Below, piece by piece: positions 11,501 to 24,400 of a DNA stretch of 64,000 bases (positions are counted from its first letter, which is position 1; each line of letters begins with the position of its first letter). A program made the position numbers and the translations under genes. Below the pieces are notes generated by a model. It was given only the letters and a program-made list of their open reading frames with translations. It was not told the DNA's origin and did no database searches. The stretch spans positions 1,559,195 to 1,623,194 of the forward strand of contig VXAI01000096.1 in NCBI GenBank assembly GCA_013399305.1, given 5' to 3'. The DNA comes from Rostratula benghalensis (Eukaryota; Chordata; Aves; Charadriiformes; Rostratulidae).

Positions 11501-14500
11501 GAATAAAGCTGTTTGCTTTAAAGTGCCATTTACTGGTTTGCTTCCCTAATGTGACATTATATATTCTTTCCTGCACCAGAAGTGGAGTGGTTGGGGAAGG
11601 GGGTGTCGCAGGCCGCTGAAGCTGAAATCTGCACTGGTGGTGGAATTGCTTCTCAACAGTTACATTAACAGTAATTGTAAATTTGACAATGGAAAATGCT
11701 GCCAAAGCAGGGAAAGCTGTTCAAACCCTCAGATTTTGTTCTGAGCTTATTACTAAAATCACTGGCTATTTCCTGCTTTTTGTGCAAGTATCAGACACGT
11801 GAAGATTCATTTGGGGAGGGAAGGGGGAAGGAAATCAAACTCTTTCTCTTGACATGCTTTTTCACAATCCAGACTTACATTCAGTCACTTTTCATTTCTG
11901 AGACAAAAAAAATCCCACATCATTAAAGAGAGAGAACACTAAATCATTCATTTAAAGGTAATTCCATTTGATCAGCTTCATAATGTAGAAGCACCTTAGG
12001 AGGTTAGAGCTGGGTAGTGCAGTGGAAGAGACAACAGCTCAAAAGCCAGCTAAGAAAACAGTAAACTTGCTCTGTGCTAATACCATCAGCACTGCTTTGG
12101 TTCCACAAATCCTACCCCGGGAAGTAACAAGCACAGCTGGGTCAAAACCAAGCCCCCCCTAGCAGTGGGGCACAGGCTGCTCACACGGGGCTGCTCTTCC
12201 ACTGCTGAAGAAAAGTGCTCTTTGCTATTACACTTCTTCTTTCCAAACTGACAAGGGGATACTTCCCAATACACAGCAGAACACAAAGAGAACACAGCTA
12301 CTTCAAAAACGACCATATGACATGGACGATAGACCAACGCCCAATCAGTCATTAGATTGCAAAAGGAGAAAGAAAGGTCTTGAAAACAAATGAGACTTTT
12401 TGCATCAATCATTTTTAAAAGAATGATGATTCTATATTTAGAAAAGGAGTCAGACTGAATTTCACAACCATATGTGGAAAACATTAAAGGGAAAACTGGA
12501 TGGGATTGCCAAGGCAGCGTGGGGCCAAGAATTGCTATTTTTTAAACCCACCCCAAAACACCAGTGGGGGGAGTTTCACACAAGTCTCCTCTGCAAGGAT
12601 TGCTAAGTAAATTTGACTAGCAATAGACAAGAACTGGCAGCTGGACTGCTACAGAGGCTCAATTACGCTGGTCAGGCACTTTTGGGACAGTTTCCAGCGT
12701 TACTGATCAATCTCTGCTGGTCTCTGAATGAACAGGGAATTCTAGTCGTAATTATTCCAATGCAATTCATGAGATGAATAGAGAGTAGATGGAACAGCAA
12801 AACTTCCCAATCTTCCTTTGGAAGTGCATGAGAGAATTTTTACAGTCAATAAGCGGGGCATGTTAGCCAGAGTGTTACTCTGAACAGTTGAAAATTTGTG
12901 ACTGTATTGTCAACACAGATAAAAATAAATGGCCTGAATATGCATCGTCACCACTGTCTTCTGGGCCTGTCTACCAAGAACAGCAAAAAGGGTCTTGCTC
13001 ATAGTCCTCAATATTACTTCATTGTTAGGTCCTTCCTTTTTGAGAAAAGGCTACACCCAGTGCAAATTCGTACAATTTTAAAAGCCAAACATTTTTTTTT
13101 TTGAGTCCATACAGTTCTGCCAAAAGCCATAGGGTCGCATTGGCACTTACTCTACCCAATTCTTTGTGCATTCAGAGCATTGTATCAATATTGATTAATT
13201 GTCAGAAATGCTTGTACGAGACAAGAAAATAAAGATATGACAGCCAGATACTACAAACAGCAGCACTGTATTCAATCAGATCATCTTACTGTAATCTTAT
13301 CATTGCTTTGCCCTAGTATTTTCAGCCTGGGTTATGGTAACTTAAGTTGCATACTCTCAAGAAGCGTATGATACAGTACACATCGACACCACTAACTGCA
13401 AGTTGCAAAGGAAATGAGTCATGGGGAATGGGGGGAACAGAGCAGACCATTCCTTTGTAAGATTAAAAAACATCTTGGGATTTTTTATTTGAAACCTATG
13501 TCATGCAATTCCTAAACTTCCTTCTCACCCCAATGTTTCCCAGCTACTTTGTCCTTCACAAGACTGTAATTGCCTCTGGGGAAAACACAGTATTTCCACT
13601 GTTCAAGCATTATAACTTGGCAGGGCAGGAGAGGAAATAAAGCATATTTAACTAAGTGAAACTGCAAGTTACATTTAGAGACCGAAATAATGCAGAGAGC
13701 CTTAGGGTGAATGTCCTCCTCTGGAAAAAAACAAAACCCAAGGCATAGAGGTTTTAAGAGCCACATCTTGTCAGCTGTCTCCCTTTTTATCGCTAAAGGA
13801 GCGCGTTGGCTCCTTAAAAGGATGTCTGTGGGATCCTTCCATTCTCTAAGGCGAAACATGAGAGTGGCCAAATGACTCATTATGGATCAAGACCTTCCAG
13901 GACCCACTAGCAAAGAGCAAGCACATGTAGAACGCCTCACAATACTCCCATGGGAAGATACGTACTGAAGGAACCAAGAGGAAACTGGAAAATAGACTGA
14001 AACCTGGAAGCCTGGGAAACACAGAGAAAAGGCTTAGACTCTGAAAGGACAAAATATATAGCCTCAGTTTACTGTTTTGCCTTCTCGCAATGACAAGTTG
14101 TCCAGACCTAAGGGCAGAAGTCAGTCCTACTCCTACTGCCTGGAAGGAGGGTGCTGGTGCTTAACGATCCGTGTTCATGCACCATTGGAGCCATGGGGGA
14201 AAAACCTGCACCTCAGAACACCGACAGAGATTTCACGAGTATCTTTGCATTCTTCTTCTCAGTATCAGCCAATGGTCACATTTCAAAAATGACAGCTGTC
14301 TTGACTGACTGCTTTATAGACCAACCACCCACACAGTGGCTCTTAGCTCTCTCCTGTCACATTAAAAACTGTAAGCATTAGAGATCTTGTGCACACCTGC
14401 ACAAGTGAGAAGTACCTCCCATTTACTCATGACGTATCAGGACGTACTCCAAACCAGCCCCTACGTCACATATTATTTAATGGCTTCTGAAGGCACTGGC

Positions 14501-15396
14501 TATAAGAGATTATATAGCATGCTCCTCTACCTACATAACTGAGTACTGGGGTTTGGTCTAGACTCTCTTGCTTGCCAGCTGTTATATTCTGGAAGACAGA
14601 TAATGTAAACAATTAACAGACAGCACATTCTTCCAGCTGCTAATGCTGTAAAATTAATTTCTCAGAAGTTACCCCAGAATTAGATTTAATACTGACTATT
14701 AAGCACTTGATAATAATGTGTGGTAAAAGACAGACAACTGTAACGGAACGAACAGTGCACAGGAAGTGGTGATTTTTATCTTACTGGCTTTGTGCCTGTA
14801 TTTTCATCAAATTCTTCAGGAGTGATGACAGGAGATTAAAAAACATTTTTTTGCATGCAGACAGTAGTTTTCTAGCCCTGCTTCCTGCACTTCTATCACA
14901 TCTCTGTTAATAGAGATATGTTTTCATTAGTGATGGGGCATCAGTAGCTACTGCCACAAGACAAGTGACATTCAGGTGTCTGCAGCTGTTCCGAAACAGA
15001 TGTTTCCCTGTTACAGCTAACCACATGGGCCAACTATTCTACACAAAAACTGTCCACAACCAGCTGGGCAGACCAAGGAGACTGTCATCAGTACACTCAG
15101 ATCCATTCCTTGTACATAGGGCATTTTTATGAGCCACCACTTATTTCAGAGGTGGAAGCCACCAGGTTTTGATCTTCACACTTAGCTGTCAGAACTAGGG
15201 GAACTCTACGCTGAGGTTTTCTCAGCCCTGAGAGCTGAAACGAGTCCTCTGTCACTGCTCACAATGAAATAAAAGCTATTTTAGCCCTTGCAAGAGCCAA
15301 TGACTTCATGTAGGCCTCTGGGCAGATATTGATACCAATGATGTTGCTGGAACAGACACAAGCAGACACAAACTTACCCAAGCTCTCCACAAATGT
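2587..15396. other. intergenic region between the unnamed gene and RFT1
   Basis: About 12.8 kb of AT-rich sequence holds many short open frames on both strands (for example 5381-5833 plus and 12086-12484 minus) with no recognisable domain, no codon pattern and no paired splice sites. The part just left of 15397 should contain the 3' UTR of the unnamed minus-strand gene, but no convincing poly(A) signal stands out. One exon-like plus-strand block (9574-9724) is listed separately. Confidence 0.5.
9574..9724 (+). other. exon-like block on the plus strand (unsupported)
   Basis: A pyrimidine-rich tract ending GCCTCTGCAG precedes 49 open codons (LWLVTEGKNLHITTE at the start, NYWAVYKYR at the end). 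These are followed by AGGAG|GTACAG. The frame would start with two bases and end with two bases of a split codon. No family is recognised and no partner exon was found nearby on this strand, so chance is a real possibility. Confidence 0.2.
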
Positions 15397-15455
15397 TTAA
15401 TCAACCCTCAGACACTTTGCAAGGATCTCCTCATCACTTGCAGCTTGCCAAGGAT
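15397..15455 (-). CDS. last coding exon of the unnamed gene
   Basis: The acceptor is CCCTAATTGCAG|ATCC. Two bases complete the split codon, then 18 codons follow (PWQAASDEEILAKCLRVD) and TAA. Joined to the preceding 19-nt exon, the C terminus reads TFEASADPWQAASDEEIL and on to VD. A GTAAGT motif occurs about 30 nt after the stop and could be a 3'-UTR intron donor. The C-terminal sequence is not one I recognise. Confidence 0.5.
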
Positions 15456-18400
15456 CTGCAATTAGGGAATCCAAATTAATGAAGACTCGTTATTTATGAA
15501 AGAGATCAACTCACAATTAAAAGTGCACATGTGAGTTTAAAATTGCATTGTCTGGTGGTTTTGGGATTTTTTTTTCCCAGTACCCTGAAGCCCTACTATA
15601 TATGGATTGGAGCATGTTCTGGTAATACACGTAATTAACAAAAGATACAAAGTTCTTTAAAAAGTTAGAACTGCAGCCCCATATACTGTCTCAAATTTTG
15701 TCCAGTCACCCAAGCAATTACATTCACCCTAGTATATCTGGGGACTTCAACTTTAAAAGCATTAAACAGATTCCAATCTAGTGAAATACTATGTTGACTT
15801 TGTTAAGAGTGCAATTAGGTTCCTGCTACTTGAAATCTTCACTAAAAACTCTCCAAGTCTGGTTTAATGTCACTATTGACACATTGAGAAAGCCAAAAAT
15901 ATCCGTTAAACTGTAAGAGTGAAGTATTCTGGATACAGTAGATCTTAAGAGCTGAAGGCACTCAGTACTTGGATGCAATTCCTGGAAAATCTTCAGGAAG
16001 CTTTTGAATCAGTAGATATCGTAAAGTTTCAGTAACTACACGGTTACTAAGCTGATTTTTCAATACCTGCAGAGGCTTCAAATGTCTGAAAAATATTTTT
16101 GGCAAGACTGAAGGATTGATTCTGACTAATAGAAGGTTACAAGATTGAATTTTCTTTTATAGGGGAACACACACATTTTGTTCTAAGCACCAGTGCTATT
16201 GCTGCAAAAACCCCATCTGGAGACAGCATTGACCTCTATCAAAGTTCAAACACTGCATGGTAGGATATAAAAGTACTGTTTTGGGGCAAATGCTTGAAGA
16301 GGAGGTAACTCATGGCTGAACTTGACATATTAGGTGGTAGCCAAGTCAGCAGCCTGAAAATGTTAGTAGATACCAGTTGAACTCACTTTCTTCTTGCATG
16401 ACCTCTCATTCCCAGCAGGAAGAATCCCAGATGCAAGTGTAGCCCTAGGATCCAAAAGATTGATCTTTTCTTCAAAAGATGATTTCTTCATTTTTATTGC
16501 AATGCAGCTACTATGGAGCTGAGGAAAATAATTATAAACCTTATCATTCTTGTTAAACAGAAGCTGGTGGATGGCAACAATAAAAGTCCTTCAGTATGAT
16601 CAACATTCTGTTGACAGAGGTGAGAAAAAAATACATATCCAAGTGAAAGAGTTTGTTAGAACACGAGAAACTATGACCTTTGGACAGTTATCCAGGCTAC
16701 AGACTATGCAGTATCACCCTGCCTTTGCAGGCTTTTTCTGTACAACCCCACAATGTAAAACATACAAACCAAAAAACAACTAAAAGCAAACAGAGTAGAA
16801 AAGAACTCGTACCTGCTCCTCAGTGAAAAGTGGCTATTGCTCACAAACCCTGTGAGGACCAAAAATCTCCTCCCGTGAAGCAAACAGGCCTAACCTGGAG
16901 ATCAGAAGCAGATGATATTTGCACAGGATTAAACGAGAATCTGGTTCTGATTAATCAACCTGCTTAACTAAGAACGTTTGAAGCGTCTCTACCAATTAAG
17001 TGCTTTTACTATTGCCTGGTAACATGGTTCATTTTAAACTGTGACTGGAGAGAAGCTTGACTGTGCTAATAATCCAGTTCTGTTTTGGGAATTAGTGTGC
17101 ACCAGTTGATTAGATTAAGAGGTGAAGCCAGAATTAGGTATCACTTGCCACAGGTACATCATTCTAGGCTCGTGTGTCGTGGGGTTATGCTGTAACAGGC
17201 TGTGCAGACAAGCGCAGAAGAGACAGATGGCACAGGCAACAGCGGTCCTTTGCTGTTTAGGTTAATCCACAAATAGGGCAGGATTTAAGGGAGAGATATT
17301 ATATTCTCTTTGATTAACAAAGAGAAGCAAGCTGGCCTAATAAAAACACACACAAAGCCCAATTTCAAATTTTGTCCTGCTTCTGTCCTCACTAGAACAA
17401 CCAAAATAAGCCACATCATCAGGAGTGTTCCTTTTTCTACTCTTAACTACATAAAATAAAGCTGTATTTATTTGTGTGTGGGGAGTATACTTTCAACAGC
17501 CATAGTTGCACTGTTGCTACTTAAGAGCACATAAAAAAAAATCCAAAAAAGCAGCAAAAGGATGCAATTTTGCACGGGATGACCCACGCACGCTATCAGA
17601 CACTGCATTTGCAGTTTTTACAATTAAATAAACCTTAGGTAAACATTTAGGCTATTTCTCTAACCCTACATTTCCACCTCACAATAAAACTTGCAACTGC
17701 TTTGTAAAATTTACGGTGGGAAAATCACGTGCATTAATTATTGTCTTTTAAAAAGACATAATTTTTGGTGGCAGGACAGATACTTGCAACTAATTCGCTT
17801 CACACCACTGCCTATTTTTCAGAGGTCTCTCCCACGTATTTTAAGAGCGAATCAGCAGTAATTCCAAAACAATTCTGCAATTCTCAGAAATTCTTTACCA
17901 TGTATGGACATAGAAACTTCCCCCCCACAGCTTCTTTTTTGGAATACACTTTGCAACTTGCCAAATGAGTGCAGGATTTCTGATGCAACTTGAAAATGGA
18001 CTGTGTTCTAGGACTGCAAATGATCAGGTATTTCAGTTCGGGTTTAGCAGTTACCATTAAAGAAGAAACATTACTTACTGGTCAGAGAGAAGGCTGCATC
18101 AAGACACCAGGCTCCATTCCTAGAAGTGTTCAAGACCTATGAGCTCAAGCACTCATCTACATTTTAAGCACCTGATTTTCCATTGTATACAAAACACTTC
18201 AGAAAGGTAATATAGCACAGGGCACAATGGACTGCACACATACACAGAAATGAACCGGGTAATACCAAAAACTTTTGAGACTCACTGTGAAATATTAAGA
18301 AACGAGTTGTGGCTCTATAAAACATTCATGAATATGTATGGAGTTGTTTTGGGAAAGGAAAAAAATGTTGAAATGAAAGCTCAAGGCACACAACTCTTAA

Positions 18401-21400
18401 ACCTTTACTGACAGATCAAGAAAAGGTGCAATTTGTTTTTAGGCAAATTACAAAATGTCCGATTACTAAATCATGAATTAGTCAAATTCTCACATATTTC
18501 ATACATTGCTGCTAAACAGTTTACTCTAAGATGACACAGGATCTATTTGTAACCAGCCTGCAGCCCTCATATTTCTACAAGGTATATAAAACTGCCCAAA
18601 TTAAGTTAGTTATATGAAAACTGTATTTTAATAAAGAGTCTAGTACAGACTTCAAAAAAAAAAATCACAAAAAACCATGTTTTTTACTGTCAGGAGACTG
18701 ATTTAAAAAAAAACAAAACCAAAGCAGAATCCTCTGCTTGGTTTTCTGAGAGGAACACCCCTGCCTATTCGCTACCTGGGTAACGGTGTTTTGTCTTGAG
18801 ACATGTGGGGACAAACACCTCAAGCAACATTTTCACAAGCAACAGTTTCGGATTTTAGTTGCAGAAATCCATATGTAATACAGAACAAGCCAAAAATAAC
18901 ATATTTCTCCAAGTCACTGACCTCCCCAGCTCCAGGCAGGAGTAGTAAATTAACAGATGGCCTTAAGGACCACAAGAATCAATAAGAGACATAAACCACA
19001 GATATTATTAAATGCTAGACTTTGGGACTGGGCATTGATTTTTATTGTCAAACTGTATTACTGCTGCAGGCACAAGATTCACTACAGACTTCTGTTCTGT
19101 ATTGATTCGGTTGAAAAGCAATCAAGAGTTCAGTATTTAATGGCATGAAGCTCAAACTGAGGATCCTGCTTACTGCACAGAGGTTTTAATCAGTTAAATA
19201 TTCCCATTCACTGTGTAACTGCCTTGCATGAAAACATGAAAGAATGATAATGTCATTCTGTTATCATTAATACTCCATGAAAATCTCTTTATACTTTGAT
19301 TTCATAACATTTTTAGATCTTCACTGTGCAAGGCTTTAGGAGCAAGCTAACAATTGTCACAGATTTTTCTGCATGACTTCTCATCTTTGCGACTTGGAAT
19401 TGCACAACAGTAATGCAAGACAAATTGAAGTATCAGAGAGAATAATTCCTAGAGTTACACAGTCCTCTGAGTCAACTTGACCCTATTACATGGGGTCCAA
19501 TTAAGATTCCTTTGCCATCTAGAGTTTTAAGTGACAGCTATTGATCACACTTACAACACAGAAGATAATAAACTCTTCCTCCAATACAAATTAAGCACAC
19601 TTTATCTTGGGCAAAGAGCAATAAAAAAAAAAAATCCAGCATAAAGCTGAAAAATTCCTAACAATTATAGACTTGGCTTGATATAAACTCTTCAAGCTGT
19701 ACATGAATCATCTTGCACATATAATCACACACATAGAAATTCAATGTGTTTACCTTTGCAATCTCTTCACCAAGGGGACTTCTGATAGAGACCATTTTTT
19801 TACCACCAGAAGAGCTGAGTAATGAAAACCTCAAGTGCTCATACATTTGCTGAATCCACTGCAGAAGTAAAGAGAGAAATAAAGTATAATTATCTTGAGG
19901 GTCAGATTTTGAGGAGCCATTTAAGTAATTAAGAATTGAAGCTGATAATACGAAATGAAGGGAAATATTAAAATCCAATTGTATGAAAAGCAAGCTGGAA
20001 AATGGTTCAAATATAAACAAGATATGAGATGAGTCCTCACAAATAGTATGAAGCGAAATATAATAAATGATGACATAATAAACACGACATTTTAAAAGGA
20101 AGGAAAGCAATGAGACTAATTTAATATTTGCAGGCAATAGATAATGACTGTAAGTATATGAAGTGACAGCATAGTCTGAAGGAATTTAGATATGTAGCTA
20201 CAAGACACACAGTACTACAACAGGAAAGTAGCTCCCTTGACACTGAGTGAAAATTAGCTAAAACTAAGTTAGGTGTAAATAGCTTTTCACACCTTCCTAT
20301 TAAAAGTAAGGGCAATTGGGATCACTTTACAGAAGTAGCTTCTGATAAAAAACACTTGGTGGACTCTTGAGGTAGTTTTTCTAATTAGCCAGTCTGAATG
20401 TTAATACATAGATGTGATAGTGAGAGAGTTTTGATCACAAACATAAAAATTATTTCTGGAAAAACGAAGGATGACTGGGAAAGAAGAAGATAGGAACAAA
20501 TGACCACAAAGAAAGGAGAGCATGATCTTGTCCCTTAAGTCTGCAACCTCTGAAGCATTAGAATTGTGAACAATAGATAGCAGGGAGCTTCCTGAAAAAC
20601 TGAGTGCTAAACAATTTTTGATGTGAGAAAACTGGGAAACAAACTAAAGCAGATGTAACACATTTTCTATTTAAAAATTAAGACGTGATTTCCAACACCA
20701 TCACAACTGCTTAGCTTCTCCTCTGAGAAGGATGTACACCATCAGTCCTTCTTTGAAATTGTAGGTGGTGGAGATAAGAAGCAAAACAGTAAGTGTCTGA
20801 TAATTGGCCACGGTCCTGAGGCAAACTCCTACCCCAGTGCTGTGTGTTAACTACCAGAGCTTACCTCCCCCGTACACTCAGTTAAAATTTTAACAAAAGA
20901 CACATTCAGATGTTTTACTGTGCGAAACCGCTGTCAGTGGAGTTAAAGCAGGAAAAAACCTATTACCAAGAAGTGATATCTGCAAAGTGCAAAAGAAAAT
21001 ACATTTCTGGAAAACACAACTAGAAGAAAAAAAAGTTAAAACACAGATGAGGAGGAAAGGCAAGAAGTAGAAAAGAAGCTGCTTGTTGCTTTTCCCACTC
21101 TTTTCACTGAACTCTAACTGTCACTATTTACATGGTGGCATTGATTCTCTTGACCATCTACAGTACAAACTTGGGGACACTTTTGTAAGGTCGATTCACT
21201 AGTAATACACATTGTATGGTCACATGAAATCAAACGGTAACTGCTGAGCACCGGGACGGGGACTCGCTCATTCAGAGGGGCTTCCTTCCACTGCAGAGAG
21301 CTGGGAGATTGCCACGGACACAGCAACTGGTCACAACAGCCAATAACCACATAACCCAAGCCAGGGCAGATCTTTCTGCGTGGGCACTTGCCAGTAACTT

Positions 21401-24400
21401 CAAGAAGCTTCAGTTATTTGATCATGAGCAACTGCTGAGCAGCTCTAACCAATACACAGATTTTCAGGTGTACTCTATTGGTTCCCCATCCAAGACAGTT
21501 TGTCAAAATCCTTTCTGAAGTGACACTCTGGTGACAACTACAGGCTACTGGAGCTACAGGCATCAGGACCCTTCACACAACCAAGGACTTCTTGGCCAAC
21601 AAACACTGTGATAGATAATAATAACCATCTCTTCACAACTGCATTGCTTTCTTATTCAAGACAAGTCACAACACACAACTCTAAAACACGGAGAGAAGCT
21701 CAGCTATGAAGAACATGCACACCTGTGAATTTAAGATATGAAATTAGATACCAATTTGATATGAAACAGCATGAATACCTCCCCTGCTGCTTTAAGGTCT
21801 CTGTGCTTAAGTGCATCTAAACACATGGCTAAATAGATCGAATAATATAAATTACTGAACAAATTATACCCTCACTCCACACAAATGCATCCTCTTTCTC
21901 CTCGACTCTCGCTCAGAAAGTGCTTCAAAATTAACCACCGCAAAGGTGAAAATAATAATTTTGCTCACACCTTGTGAGGACTGAAGGGCAACAAATATGC
22001 TTCCTTTATAATGTGGCACTGTCTTCTGGACTGAGATACTTCCGAGGGTAACAATTTTAAGTTAAACATTCAACTGTGGGGCTTTTGCCACAGCCTAAGC
22101 CCTCTACCAGAGATGGGATTCAGGGAGTACCAGTTCCTGTGGTTCACTGAGAGGAGCTTTCTCATGCAAATCATCAAGGTCAGGCACCAGAACTGGTTCA
22201 GCTGCAGCAGTTCAGAACTCAGCATGGGCCACCAGGTTTTAACAGGTAAGAAGTATTACTGACATGAGCAGACACAGCACACCATGTGTTAACCTTCACT
22301 AGAAATGGACTGAGGAAGCCCAGCACTATCAGTTTGCTAATCCCCATCAGCATAAACTGGATTTTGCTAATGCCCTACAAACTGACTTGAACATGGTCCT
22401 CCCCACATTTTAGAACACTAAAGCAAAACGTGAGACACTACATACCTCAGAGGCATGTGGAGCCAAGTGACTATTTTAAGGGGAAAAATACATCCACCAT
22501 GGGATGCAGTAGGTTATTCATCAGCAATAAATGTTTCTGTATGTAATAAAGCAGGAACATTATACCAGCCCACACAAGGCTGCCACGTCCCCCCTTGTGT
22601 CACTAGGCAGCTTATAAAGGGAATGTAATCCTGTATGGTGAGGTGACCATCAAAACCAGCCTGAAAGTACCAGGGGAACCCAACCTGCATATGATCCTTC
22701 AAACTTCATAGAAGAGATTTGTTCTTAAAAGAATTTAATTAAACAAACGGGTTTTGGCAGATGATCAAGTATGATACACTCACAAAGGATGGAAAAGAGT
22801 TGTACAACTGATAGCGCTAAGAGGAAAGCAACACCGCCTTTTTAAAAGATTTAACTGCTCATACCATCAGCAAGAAAAAGCCATCAAAATTTGGCTGCTC
22901 TTTGAGATGCATTCCACTTCCCTTCATCTCGAGTGTACTCTCCCCAGGCTCCCATGAAAAAGCAGCTTTTTTTTTTTTTTTGGACAGGAATAAAAACAAA
23001 TAAACTGTGAAGCTAATATAAAATTCAGCTCCTTTTTAGATCTCAAAACAAGACCTATTCACCTTCTCCACCCACCCAACCTTGCCAGATAGGAGCGAAG
23101 TAATATTTGGTAATGCCAAGCCAGAGGAATGAACTTTTTAGGGGAGAAAATCTTTGTTCCTACTTCCCAGAACCCTGTTTCAGGTTACCTTCACAAAAAT
23201 GAGGGGATGACCAAAAAAAAAAAAAAAAAAAAAGCCAGCTTCTTGCAGTGAAATGGAAGGAAGGATATTCAAAGGTAAGTCTGGAGACCCTGTGCCTGAG
23301 ACGTAAGCAAACTGGGAGTTAACTACCCTTTATGTTTTACAACACAGTATGGAAGTTCTATGCTGTACATGTTAAATTATTCTTCTGTTATTGTATACAG
23401 TTGTGTTTTATAAACAAAAATTTAAACTCAGAACCCACAAGACCTGTGTGGTTCTACAATAAACAGTACTTTATTTTTAAGCAAACTCTCTAAACCAGTA
23501 TCCATACTCTCTAAAAAGAAAAAAAAAAAAAAGTAAAAACCAAAATCTGCAGGATCACCCAAACCTTCACATCTTTTCTTTTCTGGAGTTGCTCCGATTG
23601 CTTTTTTTCTTACCAAGATTGTTTCCCATTGTACTACAACTTGCTTATAGTTCTAAGTATCTTACTGTAACTCTTTCTTTGAACAAAGGCAATATTACTC
23701 AGCACCATTTGCTACCTTTCACTACTTTCTGCAGAGACTTCTTTGTCTATTGGAGCATCCACTTCCAGAAGAGGACAACATATTATTTATCTATCCCCTA
23801 CTTTGTCCAAAAACAATAGCAGCAACAACAAAAAATATTATCCACATCACCAGAGATGTAGCAATGCAGCTCTGAGGAAAAATCCATGTCAATAAGCAAG
23901 GATTAGACATATTTTACCTTAGGGATAGCAAAAGGCTGTCAATGCATCCCTGACACAAAGAAAATGAGCCCATTTTAAGATGTTACTTTGTCTCCATGTG
24001 ACTACAGAATAAGAGGAGAGTGCTCCATCATCACTGATATTTATTTCCAATCGTGGGAGTGAAATGCTATCTGACACCCAGTGGGAAATGAAGCACAAAG
24101 TGTCTAATTTCCCACCTGTGCTCATACCTACATCATGCTAAAAATGCTGAAAGGACATGACAGCCTTGTCTATATTCCCGTTATAATCCCCGATTCCTGC
24201 AGTCAGCAAGGACAAGCTTGCTGAGAAAAGAATTTGGCCAAGCCAAATGTCTTCCCAAGCGTGGATGTGGCCATATGGTTTTCCATGTGATACATCTAAA
24301 GCTTAAATTTTCATCTGATGTACTTTAAGATACAAAGGAATAAATGCACACATTTTCTCAGTGTTGTGCCTGAAGGATTTCATCATTATTAGTAAAATTA

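Noticed and set aside
12086..12484. 132-codon minus-strand ORF in the intergenic region
   Set aside because: Composition typical of random translation; no splice-bounded core.
16561..16620. Plus-strand block between a CAG acceptor and CAGAG|GTGAGA donor encoding SWWMATIKV
   Set aside because: Weak pyrimidine tract, only about 20 codons, isolated on its strand.
18074..18117. Minus-strand block encoding NGAWCLDAAFSLT with donor CCA|GTAAGT
   Set aside because: Phase does not follow the 19.8-kb exon, and the adjacent TCCTAGAAGTGTTCAAGACC resembles CR1 (TCCTGGAAGTGTTCAAGGCC), so the interval may be old CR1 sequence.
23213..23233. A21 run as a possible retrocopy tail
   Set aside because: No gene body or flanking target-site duplication recognisable beside it.
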